DNA of 49,708 nt from an uncultured Oscillospiraceae bacterium (lineage in GTDB: Bacteria > Bacillota > Clostridia > Oscillospirales > Oscillospiraceae), in assembly GCA_900763965.1 (NCBI GenBank), contig CAAFMG010000011.1, positions 1 through 49,708 of the forward strand. The letters are read 5' to 3'. Within the stretch, counting starts at the first letter, position 1. Each line of letters opens with the position of its first letter. Below the pieces are notes generated by a model that saw only the letters and a program-made list of their open reading frames with translations, had not been told where the DNA came from and searched no databases. Shown piece by piece: positions 42,183 to 49,673 of the stretch. A program made the position numbers and the translations under genes.

Positions 42183-43585
42183 CTGTTATGCACTCCTTCC
42201 GCATTCAATTCCTGATAGGTTTTTCTGATGATGACTGCCGAAATGATAAAGGTCAGAATATCCGAAACCGGCATGGAATACAGCACACCGTCCAGACCGA
42301 AAAATACCGGCAGCAGCAGGGCAAAGCCAACGCCGAACACCACCTCCCGGAACATGGACAGCAGGGTGGATGCCAATGCCTTGCCCACCGCTTGCAGGAA
42401 GATGAAGCAGGCCTTGTTGATGCAGGCCAGCACCATCATACACAGATAGGTGCGGAAGGCCTTGATGGCGAAAGCGGTATAGTAGCTGCTTTCGTTGGCT
42501 GCACCGAAAATGGCGATGAGCTGCCGGGGGAAGCCCTCTGCCAGAAGAAGCGCCACCGCACCCACCAGGGCCTCGGCCACCAGCAGCTTGGTGAACAGCT
42601 CCCGAACCCGCAGGGGCTTTTGTGCGCCCATGTTGTAGCCCACAATGGGGATGCAGCCGGCAGCCATGCCCACCACGATGGAGATGACGATCTGGAAGAA
42701 CTTCATCACAATGCCCACCACTGCCATGGGGATCTGGGCATACTGGGCCTGGCCGAACACGGCATCCATAGCGCCGTATTTCCGGAGCATATTGTTGATG
42801 GCCGCCATGGCCGCCACCAGACTGATCTGGGAAAGGAAGCTGGTGATGCCCAGGGTCAGCATCCGTCCGCAGACAGCACCATGCAAAGCATAGTCACCGG
42901 AGGCAGGACGGATGATCTTCATGTGCATCAGATACCAAATGGCAAGCGCTGCCGTCACCACCTGACCCACCACCGTAGCCACAGCGGCACCCATCATGCC
43001 CCAGCGGAAGCAGAAAATGAAAATGGGGTCAAGGATGATGTTGATCACAGCACCGGCCAGGGTGGAGATCATGGCAAACTTCGGGTCGCCGTCGGCACGG
43101 ATGATGGGGTTCATGGCCTGGCCGAACATATAGAAGGGGATGCCCAGGGTGATGTAGAAGAAATACACCTGGCTGTGGTGGAAGGTTTCCGCATTCACCG
43201 TGCCGCCGAACATGGCAATGATGCGGTCGGCAAAGAGAAGATACACCGCCGTCAAAATCAGGCTGGCGGCGATGGTCAGCACCACCGCATTGCCCACACT
43301 GCGCTTTGCCTTGCCGGTTTCGTTCCTGCCCAGGGCCATGCTCACAAAGGCGCAGCAGCCGTCACCCACCATGACGGCAATGGCCAGCGCCACCACCGTC
43401 AGCGGAAACACCACGGTGTTGGCGGCGTTGCCGTAGGAGCCCAGATAGCTGGCGTTGGCAATGAAGATCTGGTCAACGATGTTGTACAGTGCTCCCACCA
43501 GCAGGGAGATGATACAGGGAATGGCGTACTGCCCCATGAGCTTTCCGATACGCTCCGTCCCCAAAAACTGATTTCCTGAATCCAT
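42179..43585 (-). CDS. MATE-family multidrug/cation exporter
   Basis: A 468-residue MATE transporter with 12 predicted helices. Recognisable segments are RIGKLMGQYAIPCIISLLVG, NPIIRADGDPKFAM, NIILDPIFIF and VGYNMGAQK. It should export drugs or metabolites using an Na+ or H+ gradient. The start at 43585 has AAAGG 9 bases upstream; the 16 codons before it lie in the leader. A strong terminator-like hairpin with a T-run sits immediately upstream of this RBS (43600-43654), so expression may depend on antitermination. Confidence 0.93.
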   Translation of the reverse strand: MDSGNQFLGTERIGKLMGQYAIPCIISLLVGALYNIVDQIFIANASYLGSYGNAANTVVFPLTVVALAIAVMVGDGCCAFVSMALGRNETGKAKRSVGNAVVLTIAASLILTAVYLLFADRIIAMFGGTVNAETFHHSQVYFFYITLGIPFYMFGQAMNPIIRADGDPKFAMISTLAGAVINIILDPIFIFCFRWGMMGAAVATVVGQVVTAALAIWYLMHMKIIRPASGDYALHGAVCGRMLTLGITSFLSQISLVAAMAAINNMLRKYGAMDAVFGQAQYAQIPMAVVGIVMKFFQIVISIVVGMAAGCIPIVGYNMGAQKPLRVRELFTKLLVAEALVGAVALLLAEGFPRQLIAIFGAANESSYYTAFAIKAFRTYLCMMVLACINKACFIFLQAVGKALASTLLSMFREVVFGVGFALLLPVFFGLDGVLYSMPVSDILTFIISAVIIRKTYQELNAEGVHNR

Positions 43586-43599
43586 AATATTCACCTTTC

Positions 43600-43654
43600 T
43601 TTGAAAAAAATAAAGAAATGCGTAAGTTCCCATGATCCGGACTTACGCATTTCT
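43600..43654 (-). promoter_or_regulatory. attenuator-like terminator in the MATE leader
   Basis: On the minus strand AGAAATGCGTAAGT and ACTTACGCATTTCT form a perfect 14-bp stem with a 13-base loop and are followed by TTTATTTTTTTC, then 8 bases to the MATE Shine-Dalgarno. There is no promoter between the hairpin and the gene. Confidence 0.65.
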
Positions 43655-43670
43655 GCTACACGATTTCTTT

Positions 43671-43833
43671 GGGAAACTCTGAATAAATCGTCTGCGGCTG
43701 AGCGGCGAATCTTTTACCCCCAGTCTGCGGTTTGAAAAATGGGAAATACATACAGTATTCCCTCATTTTCCAAACCTTGCCTGGAACCAAAATCTTTCGC
43801 CGTCAGCTCTTGCCGATTTAATCAGAGCTTCCC
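43671..43833 (+). repeat. palindromic MITE-like element, type B, full copy
   Basis: 163 bp from GGGAAACTCTGAATAAATCG to TTTAATCAGAGCTTCCC. The core (GGTTTGAAAAATGGGAAATA and the matching right half) is clearly homologous to the type A core. It is imperfectly palindromic along its length, without coding capacity. Its TTGCCG end points away from the neighbouring minus-strand genes. Confidence 0.82.
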
Positions 43834-43877
43834 TTATAAAACTCTTTGCCATTCTGCCTTCTCTCACCTGATCTCAT

Positions 43878-43930
43878 AAAAAAGGCGCGTGGCGTTTCTG
43901 CAACCGGATTTACGCAGAAACGCCACACGC
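43878..43930 (-). terminator. terminator of XRE-AbrB / zinc-ribbon operon
   Basis: CGTGTGGCGTTTCTGC and GCAGAAACGCCACG form a stem of about 14 bp on the minus strand with a run of seven Ts, after the zinc-ribbon gene. Confidence 0.85.
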
Positions 43931-43988
43931 TGTGAAATGATTATAACCGATCTGCCGGAAAATTGCAAAGGAAGATCTTCACAAATTT

Positions 43989-44225
43989 TCAGACTGTCTC
44001 ATCCGCACCATAGTGAAACAAGACTGTTTTGCACCCCTGGCAGATCATGGCAGGGACGCTTGTTCTGTGGCTGGGCCGCAGCTTTGTGACCTGCACAAAA
44101 CCCTCGGCCTTTTTTGCATTCTCAAAGACCCCAGGCACCGTATCGGCAAAGCTGAAAGCACCATCCTTGCTGCCAAACAGATACCCTGTGCGCATTTCTT
44201 TTCCGCAATCCGGACATTTCATCAT
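43989..44225 (-). CDS. small zinc-ribbon protein
   Basis: A 78-residue protein with two CxxC pairs, CPDCGKEMRTGYL at the N-terminus and ICQGCKTVLFHYG near the C-terminus, which should bind one zinc. It resembles the small PF20097-type zinc-ribbon proteins of Firmicutes. Function is unknown. AGGAGG lies 5 bases before the first of two consecutive ATGs. It lies 12 bases after the XRE-AbrB regulator gene, so both are in one operon that ends in the terminator at 43878. Confidence 0.8.
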   Translation of the reverse strand: MMKCPDCGKEMRTGYLFGSKDGAFSFADTVPGVFENAKKAEGFVQVTKLRPSHRTSVPAMICQGCKTVLFHYGADETV

Positions 44226-44237
44226 GGAACCCTCCTT

Positions 44238-44678
44238 TTATTCTTCGGACATCTGCTGACTGGCAGCCAACGCCCTGTGCATCCGTTCTTCAAAGATTTC
44301 TGCCTTGACCAGAGCAATCCCCTGGTCATCATCCCCCAGCACCACCAGACGATCCCCTTCCTTAAGCTGAAAGGTATCTCTTGCCGCCTTGGGAATGACG
44401 ATCTGCCCCTTTGCCCCCATCACCACCGTTCCCCAAAGGTGCTTGCCCACCGGGGCGGGGGCCAGCCGGGTGCTGCCCATCTGCTCGTCCTGATGAATGA
44501 GGGCATCCATGGTGATGCCATAGAATTCTGCCAGCCGGGCGCACTTTTCAATGTCGGGCACCGTCTGTCCCAGTTCCCATTTGGAGTAGGACTGCCGGGA
44601 GATCCCAATCACCTCTGCCACATCCTCCTGGCTCAGACCCCGGATGTTCCGCAATACCACCAAATTTTCTGCCAGCAT
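44238..44678 (-). CDS. XRE-family regulator with AbrB-like C-terminal domain
   Basis: A 146-residue regulator. The N-terminal helix-turn-helix (GLSQEDVAEVIGISRQSYSK) is XRE/Cro type. The C-terminal ~60 residues form a SpoVT-AbrB swapped-hairpin domain (MGAKGQIVIPKAARDTFQLK, GDRLVVLGDDDQGIALVK). Such fusions usually autoregulate small operons. AGGAGG is upstream of the ATG. On the minus strand a TATAAT lies at 44708-44713, and a GGAAACTTCC palindrome sits about 14 bases upstream of it and could be an operator. Confidence 0.9.
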   Translation of the reverse strand: MLAENLVVLRNIRGLSQEDVAEVIGISRQSYSKWELGQTVPDIEKCARLAEFYGITMDALIHQDEQMGSTRLAPAPVGKHLWGTVVMGAKGQIVIPKAARDTFQLKEGDRLVVLGDDDQGIALVKAEIFEERMHRALAASQQMSEE

Positions 44679-44810
44679 GATAACCGCCTCCTTTTTTCTT
44701 TGCTTCCATTATACCCCAGGAAAAAGGAAGTTTCCACCATACAAACTTGTCAGAAAAGTCGTTTTTCTGTTAACTTCCGTTGCAAAGCTCCGGGACAGGG
44801 GATCCCTTAA

Positions 44811-44867
44811 GGCAACACCGCACAATTGCATCCGCTGATGTCTCTTGCTGAATTATGCGGTGCTGCC
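44811..44867 (+). repeat. palindromic element, type A, internally deleted copy
   Basis: 57 bp from GGCAACACCGCACAATTGCA to AATTATGCGGTGCTGCC; both ends are intact but about 104 bp of the centre is missing. Preceded by TTAA and followed by TAAT. TTGCTG with TAATAA 17 bp on could act as an outward promoter, antisense to the permease. Confidence 0.8.
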
Positions 44868-44871
44868 TAAT

Positions 44872-44915
44872 AAAAAAGAGGGGCCCCCGACGCGAAGAAG
44901 TACGTCGGGAGCCAA
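44872..44915 (-). terminator. terminator after the permease gene
   Basis: On the minus strand GGCTCCCGACG and CGTCGGGGGCC form an 11-bp stem with one mismatch, followed by CCTC and six Ts. Confidence 0.75.
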
Positions 44916-44948
44916 AGGGAGAAGAGAGGGGTATCAAAGGATAGAAGG

Positions 44949-46340
44949 TCAGTCTGCGTTAATGTCTTCCGGGGTGAAGGTGCGCAGCTGGTGGCCGTCG
45001 GGGTTCTTTTTGCGGTAGATTTCCATGCAGACATACAGGGCAACGCCAATGAGGCAGTACACCAAAAGGGACAGATAGCCGCCCAGATCCAGCTCCAGGC
45101 AGGAGCCGATGATGACCCACACGGAGATGATCATACCCAGAACGAACATGAGATTGCCGACAGGAGCCTTGTAGGGACGATCCCACTCGGGATGCTTCTT
45201 GCGCAGCAGCATGGCATCCAGACAGCACATGAAGTATACCAGACCTGCGGCGATGCAGGAGACGGCGTAGATGTACTGCACCCAGTTGTCACCGGAGAAC
45301 ACGCAGAAGAACACGGTAAAGAGCAGCACCACGGTGTTGGCCAGGGCGGGCTGACCGTACTTGTTCAGCTTGGCAAAGGCCTTGGGCAGCTGGTTCATTT
45401 CCGCAGAGCCGTAGAGCACACGGGCGGCAGAGGACCAGAAGCCCATCAGGGTGGTGAAAGCGTGGAGTACGCCGCACAGAACGCTGATCCATGCGATAAT
45501 GGGCATCATGCCATACAGGGAGACGATCTCCGGCTCCGGCATACCCATGGCGGCGATCTGATCGGCAGGTGCCATACCGCCGATGGCCATGACCACCACG
45601 AAGTACAGAAGGGCGGGAACGAACAGAGCGGACAGAATGACCTTCCAGATCTTGGACACGGGGAAGTTGGTTTCCTCCACCATGGTGGGGGTCATTTCAA
45701 AGCCGATAAACTTCAGGGAGAACACGGCCAGGGCCACGAAAATACCATAGAAACCCTTGGGGAATAGGCCGCCGCCGGTGCCGTCGGCAGCTTTTGCCGT
45801 CAGGTTGGCGGCATCCCAGTGACCGCTGGTGAACAGACAGGTGCTGACAATCACGGAGCCGATGATCATGGCAAAGAAGAAAACATTTGCCAGCTTACCG
45901 GTGATTTCCACGTTAAAGTTGGAGAAAATGTACCAGATCACAGCGGTGGCAATGGCGACCCAGATATTTGCAGAAGGCGGGATCAGACCCGGTGCAAAGA
46001 AATCCGCCGCGGTGATGAAGATAAAGGCCATCATAGGCGGTTCTACGACCTGTACCAGGAACATCATCCACTGGGTGCCAAAGCCGGCCTTGTGACCCAG
46101 GGCGTTGGTGGTCCAAACGTCAACGGAAGCGGCGAAGGGCAGCATGGAGGTCAATTCTGCAAAGGTCAGACCCACGGGGATCAGCAGCAGGGCCAGCAGG
46201 GGGAAGATCAGGGCAGCGCCTGCGCCGGTAACGGAGAACCAGTAGGGGGCTTCTGCCAGCCAGCCGCCGATAACGGCGCCGGAGGACAGGGCGATCATAG
46301 AGATAAAGCTTAGATTTCTTTTCAGTTTCGGTTCACTCAT
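44949..46340 (-). CDS. APC-superfamily amino acid/amine permease
   Basis: A 463-residue permease with 12 predicted helices. The N-terminal SFISMIALSSGAVIGGWLAE corresponds to the APC substrate-binding helix 1, and FIGFEMTPTMVEETNFPVSK to helix 6. It should import an amino acid, amine or related compound. It lies 51 bases after the isochorismatase-like hydrolase in one operon. The ATG at 46340 is used; AAGGA is about 14 bases upstream, and a GTG four codons earlier is too close to it. Confidence 0.92.
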   Translation of the reverse strand: MSEPKLKRNLSFISMIALSSGAVIGGWLAEAPYWFSVTGAGAALIFPLLALLLIPVGLTFAELTSMLPFAASVDVWTTNALGHKAGFGTQWMMFLVQVVEPPMMAFIFITAADFFAPGLIPPSANIWVAIATAVIWYIFSNFNVEITGKLANVFFFAMIIGSVIVSTCLFTSGHWDAANLTAKAADGTGGGLFPKGFYGIFVALAVFSLKFIGFEMTPTMVEETNFPVSKIWKVILSALFVPALLYFVVVMAIGGMAPADQIAAMGMPEPEIVSLYGMMPIIAWISVLCGVLHAFTTLMGFWSSAARVLYGSAEMNQLPKAFAKLNKYGQPALANTVVLLFTVFFCVFSGDNWVQYIYAVSCIAAGLVYFMCCLDAMLLRKKHPEWDRPYKAPVGNLMFVLGMIISVWVIIGSCLELDLGGYLSLLVYCLIGVALYVCMEIYRKKNPDGHQLRTFTPEDINAD

Positions 46341-46391
46341 AATGACGATCACATTCCTTTCTGCGATATTTTCGGTTGGGTGGGTAGGATA

Positions 46392-47081
46392 TTAGCCGAT
46401 GGCGTTCAGCAGCTCATCGGTGTTGATTACATGGCAGTAGATGTTGTTGAGGATCTCCAGCTCGTTGTCCTGGATCTTCTGGGTGGAGGCACGGCAGGCA
46501 TCCTCGATGAGCCATACCTTGAAGCTCTCGTCTGCCAGGGAGCGGACGGTGCAGGAGACGCACTGATCCGTCAGCACGCCGGTGCAAACCACGGTATCAA
46601 TGCCCATATTCTGGAACCACAGCCGCAGGGGGGTGCCGGTCAGGGCGCTGTCGGTGGTCTTGGTCACCACGATCTCATCGGGCAGGGGGGCCAGCTCCGG
46701 AACGATCTCAGCGCTGGGGGTGCCGGGGGGCAGCAGCAGCTCATTGTAGCCGGTGGCCTTATGATCCAGAGAACGGTCGGAACCGTTTTGCTTCTGGCAC
46801 TGGATCTTGGCATAGGTGACTTCCATGCCCTTTTCCCGGAAGGCCTTGATGATTCTGGCATTGTTGGGAACCACCACCTCGTCGATGGCCTTGTAGAACT
46901 GCTCCCAGCGCTCTGCCTCCTTCTTTTCAGCATCAGTGGGGTTTTCGTAGACGGGGCGGGTGATGAAAACGTGCTGCATATCAATTACCAGCAATGCAGT
47001 CTTTTTGGGGTCAATGGTGATCTGCCCCATGTCCATGTCATTTTCGTAGTAGAACGATACATGTCTGTCGTTTACGCGCAT
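46392..47081 (-). CDS. isochorismatase-like cysteine hydrolase
   Basis: A 229-residue cysteine hydrolase of the isochorismatase/nicotinamidase superfamily. The triad is Asp34 (LVIDMQHVF), Lys141 (VVTKTTDSAL) and Cys174 (GVLTDQCVSCTVRSL). Members hydrolyse amides such as nicotinamide or N-carbamoyl compounds; specificity is not visible. AGGAGG lies 7 bases before the ATG. It precedes the permease in one operon and is divergent from a PocR-domain two-component system, so it probably degrades the permease's substrate on induction. Confidence 0.93.
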   Translation of the reverse strand: MRVNDRHVSFYYENDMDMGQITIDPKKTALLVIDMQHVFITRPVYENPTDAEKKEAERWEQFYKAIDEVVVPNNARIIKAFREKGMEVTYAKIQCQKQNGSDRSLDHKATGYNELLLPPGTPSAEIVPELAPLPDEIVVTKTTDSALTGTPLRLWFQNMGIDTVVCTGVLTDQCVSCTVRSLADESFKVWLIEDACRASTQKIQDNELEILNNIYCHVINTDELLNAIG

Positions 47082-47277
47082 TTACGATTCCTCCTCTTGA
47101 TAATTGGTTTGGATACAAATATTGTCCGTATCTGTAAATTTATTGTAACACAGCACGGAAAAAAGTCTACCCCTGGGGGACAATGGCACAACAGACGCAA
47201 ATAATCGCCAAAGATTTGCAGAATTTGCCCACAATTTTATGATATTGTTTGCAAATTTTGTCATATATAAAAAATTC

Positions 47278-47307
47278 TTGGCATTTATTGCAATTTCCAT
47301 GTAAAAT
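47278..47307 (+). promoter_or_regulatory. promoter of the response regulator/kinase operon
   Basis: TTGGCA (47278-47283), 18 bp, TAAAAT (47302-47307), in the 279-bp divergent region between the hydrolase and regulator genes. I did not find a clear inverted-repeat operator in the region, but it is AT-rich. Confidence 0.6.
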
Positions 47308-47360
47308 AGAATGGAAATAAATCATTGCAAGGAAACGGCAACGGGAAAGGCAGAGAGGAC

Positions 47361-48146
47361 ATGGTCACAATTTTAATAGCCGATGACGAAATGATCGAAC
47401 GGAAATATCTCAGAACGCTTTTCAGCAGGTATGCCCACAAATACACTGTGGTGGGAGAAGCGAAGAACGGCCGGGAGGCGGTGCAGAAGATCAGCCAGCT
47501 GCACCCGGATGTGGTCATCATGGACATCAATATGCCCCTGACCGATGGGCTGACAGCCGCCCACCGGATCAAGCAGTGCAGCCCCAACACCATCATTCTG
47601 CTGAACACCGCCTATGCGGAATTCGAGTTTGCCAGAATGGCGGTGGAGTATCAGCTGGATGCCTACCTGTTAAAGCCTGCCGGAGCGGAACGGATCCTGC
47701 AAACCATTGACGAGTGCCTGAGGCGCAGAAGAAGCGGCGACAGCCAGGCCCAGACGGAACCGCTCTACGCCCGGACGGCCATCGGAACCCCTGAGCAGGA
47801 GACAGACCCGGTGGAGCAGGTGGCGGAATACATCCGCCGCAATCCCCAACTGCCCTTGACCCTGGATGACCTGGCCAAAACGGCCCATTTTTCTCCCACA
47901 TACCTTTCCCGGGTGTTCCACCAGAAAATGGGAATGACGGTGACGGCCTACATCACCCAGGTTCGGATCGAGAATGCAAAGTATCTGCTGGTCAACAGCA
48001 CCATAGAGATCCAGGAGGTTGCCAATTACAGCGGCTTCCGCACCACCCCCCACTTTAACCGGGTGTTTAAGCAGAGCACCGGCCTGTCGCCCATGGAATA
48101 CCGGCACCTGTATACAAAGGAGAAGGATGAGGATGGAAAAGTTTGA
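47361..48146 (+). CDS. response regulator with AraC-type DNA-binding domain
   Basis: A 261-residue YesN-type regulator. The receiver domain (1-125) has Asp8-Asp9, phospho-acceptor Asp55 (VVIMDINMP), Thr83 and Lys105. The C-terminal ~100 residues form an AraC/XylS helix-turn-helix pair (LTLDDLAKTAHFSPTYLSRV, IEIQEVANYSGFRTTPHFNR). It is expected to activate the divergent hydrolase-permease operon when phosphorylated by the kinase next to it. The start at 47361 is preceded by AAAGG about 10 bases upstream. It overlaps the kinase by 14 bases. Confidence 0.93.
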   Translation: MVTILIADDEMIERKYLRTLFSRYAHKYTVVGEAKNGREAVQKISQLHPDVVIMDINMPLTDGLTAAHRIKQCSPNTIILLNTAYAEFEFARMAVEYQLDAYLLKPAGAERILQTIDECLRRRRSGDSQAQTEPLYARTAIGTPEQETDPVEQVAEYIRRNPQLPLTLDDLAKTAHFSPTYLSRVFHQKMGMTVTAYITQVRIENAKYLLVNSTIEIQEVANYSGFRTTPHFNRVFKQSTGLSPMEYRHLYTKEKDEDGKV

Positions 48147-49359
48147 TCTGCGCAGCATCATCACCGAGGAATTCCAGAATGAGATACAGGACTCCTTTGC
48201 CTTTGCCACGGGCTTTGGGGTGGTGTTTACGGATGCCGAGGGAAATCACCTGGGCCGCGGCGGGAACTTCTGCCGTTTTTGCAACAAGATCAACGAAACG
48301 GAGGTAGGGGCCAAATACTGCGCCCTGTCCAACTGCCATGCCATCCAGCTGGCCCTGAAAGAAAAAAAGCCCAGCATCTACATCTGTCATGCCGGACTTG
48401 TGAATATTGAGATTCCTCTGATCTTTGAGGGGGCCTGCGTGGGTGCCATTACCGCTGGTCAGGTTTTGTGCGATGAGGATGTCTATCCCAAGGAAGAAGT
48501 CGCCAGTCAGGTGCAGTGGCTCTCCGACCCGGAGCTGGCGGCATATTACGCAGAGATCGAGGTTATGAGCCGCCAGAAGATCGAGGCCACCACCCAGGCT
48601 CTGTCCAATCTGACCAACTACATCGTCCAAAGACTGGCCTATTCTCAGATCCAGGAGCAGCTGGCCAAAAAGACGAAGGAGCTGCTGATCGCAGAAAATC
48701 AGCTCAAGCAGGCCAAGCTGGATGCCCTGCAAAAGCAGATTGCCCCCCATTTTATTTTCAATGTGCTCAACTCCATCTCCCGGCTGCTGTCCATGGGAGA
48801 CTACACCACCGCAAAAACCATGCTCAATGCCTTTACCGGCATGATGCGCTATGCCCTTTCCAATATGCAAAGCTCTGTTTTCCTGGAAAAGGAGCTGGCC
48901 TATGTGGAAAACTATCTGTCCATTCAGAAGATCCGCTTTGGGGAGTGCATGGATTATCAGATCCACTGTCAGCCGGAGCTGCGCAGTATGTGCATCCCCT
49001 TCTTCTCCCTCCAGCCCCTGGTGGAAAACTCCATCGAGCACGGCCTGCGCTCCAGAGAGGAGGGGGGAAAGCTCACCATCCAGTGCACCAAACAGCCGGG
49101 ATGCAGCGTAATCACCATTGCGGACAACGGCACAGGCATCCCCCCGGAAAAGCTGGCGCAGATCCGCAGCGCCTTTGCCCACCCGGAGGAGCCCTGCCCC
49201 CATGTGGGCCTTCTGAACTGCTACCGGCGGTTCCAGCTGATGTACGGCCAGCGCCTCACCTTCTCCATAGAAAGCGATCCGGGCACCTGCATCACCATAA
49301 CCATCCAGGACAGCCCCGAAACGAAAAAGCCTGCCCTGGATGCCCCCAAAAAGGAATAA
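48133..49359 (+). CDS. PocR-domain sensor histidine kinase (LytS/YesM type)
   Basis: A 408-residue kinase without membrane helices. Residues ~1-160 form a PocR-type sensory domain with cysteines 47, 50, 63, 68 and 85 (FCRFCNKI, KYCALSNCHA, ICHAGLV). A coiled coil (about 170-200) and the His_kinase domain with His206 in IAPHFIFNVLNSI follow, then the HATPase_c domain (LVENSIEHGL, ADNGTGIP). PocR domains bind small hydrocarbon-type ligands such as 1,2-propanediol and may use an iron or zinc site. ATG at 48133 is preferred to 48127 by spacing from AAGGAG. It partners the preceding regulator. Confidence 0.93.
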   Translation: MEKFDLRSIITEEFQNEIQDSFAFATGFGVVFTDAEGNHLGRGGNFCRFCNKINETEVGAKYCALSNCHAIQLALKEKKPSIYICHAGLVNIEIPLIFEGACVGAITAGQVLCDEDVYPKEEVASQVQWLSDPELAAYYAEIEVMSRQKIEATTQALSNLTNYIVQRLAYSQIQEQLAKKTKELLIAENQLKQAKLDALQKQIAPHFIFNVLNSISRLLSMGDYTTAKTMLNAFTGMMRYALSNMQSSVFLEKELAYVENYLSIQKIRFGECMDYQIHCQPELRSMCIPFFSLQPLVENSIEHGLRSREEGGKLTIQCTKQPGCSVITIADNGTGIPPEKLAQIRSAFAHPEEPCPHVGLLNCYRRFQLMYGQRLTFSIESDPGTCITITIQDSPETKKPALDAPKKE

Positions 49360-49421
49360 AACTTCATGCGCAGTATTGCACACCACGATAATAGGCAACA
49401 GCCATAGCGCATGAAGTTTTT
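49358..49421 (+). terminator. terminator after the kinase gene
   Basis: AAACTTCATGCGC and GCGCATGAAGTTT form a perfect 13-bp stem with a long 38-base loop and end in TTTTT. It starts within the kinase stop codon. Confidence 0.7.
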
Positions 49422-49499
49422 GCGCATCATTTTCGGTTGCCCCGAAGGGGCGGGAAAATGGCGCATCCTATGTTTTGCTATGACTTTGCATAGCAAAAC
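49422..49499. repeat. two further perfect hairpins
   Basis: GCGC-CATTTTC-GCCCC / GGGGC-GAAAATG-GCGC (49422-49464) and GTTTTGCTATG / CATAGCAAAAC (49472-49499) follow the kinase terminator without intervening genes. Confidence 0.6.
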
Positions 49500-49534
49500 A
49501 GCCCTCCGTATCCTTTGCCAATACGGAGGGCTGT
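49498..49534 (-). terminator. strong hairpin behind a short leader ORF
   Basis: ACAGCCCTCCGTAT and ATACGGAGGGCTGT form a perfect 14-bp stem with a 9-base loop. On the minus strand it follows the stop codon of the short ORF at 49534-49560 and is trailed by TTTTGC. Confidence 0.65.
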
Positions 49535-49560
49535 TATTCACTCTTGATATCCAACATCAT
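49534..49560 (-). CDS. short leader ORF (8 codons)
   Basis: Minus-strand ORF MMLDIKSE with GAGAGG 7 bases before its ATG; the stop touches the hairpin at 49498-49534. A promoter-like pair lies at 49645-49673 and two even shorter ORFs, each with ATGTAC, lie between. It looks like a translation-attenuation leader, but no gene follows on this strand in the window. Confidence 0.4.
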   Translation of the reverse strand: MMLDIKSE

Positions 49561-49644
49561 CGTTAGACCTCTCTTTCTACGGTTTTGGATCCTTTCTTAT
49601 TCGTACATTTTAGTACATTGGACTCACTCCTTTTTTGTATCTTC

Positions 49645-49673
49645 ATAATAGCCCAGGAGCGGCCCAATTGCAA
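49645..49673 (-). promoter_or_regulatory. minus-strand promoter at the right edge
   Basis: TTGCAA (49668-49673), 17 bp, TATTAT (49645-49650). It would transcribe leftwards through the hairpin cluster towards the kinase gene's 3' end. Confidence 0.5.

Noticed and set aside
42188..43579. 463-codon plus-strand His/Gly-rich frame opposite the MATE gene
   Set aside because: Mirror of hydrophobic codons of a membrane protein; no RBS and unnatural composition.
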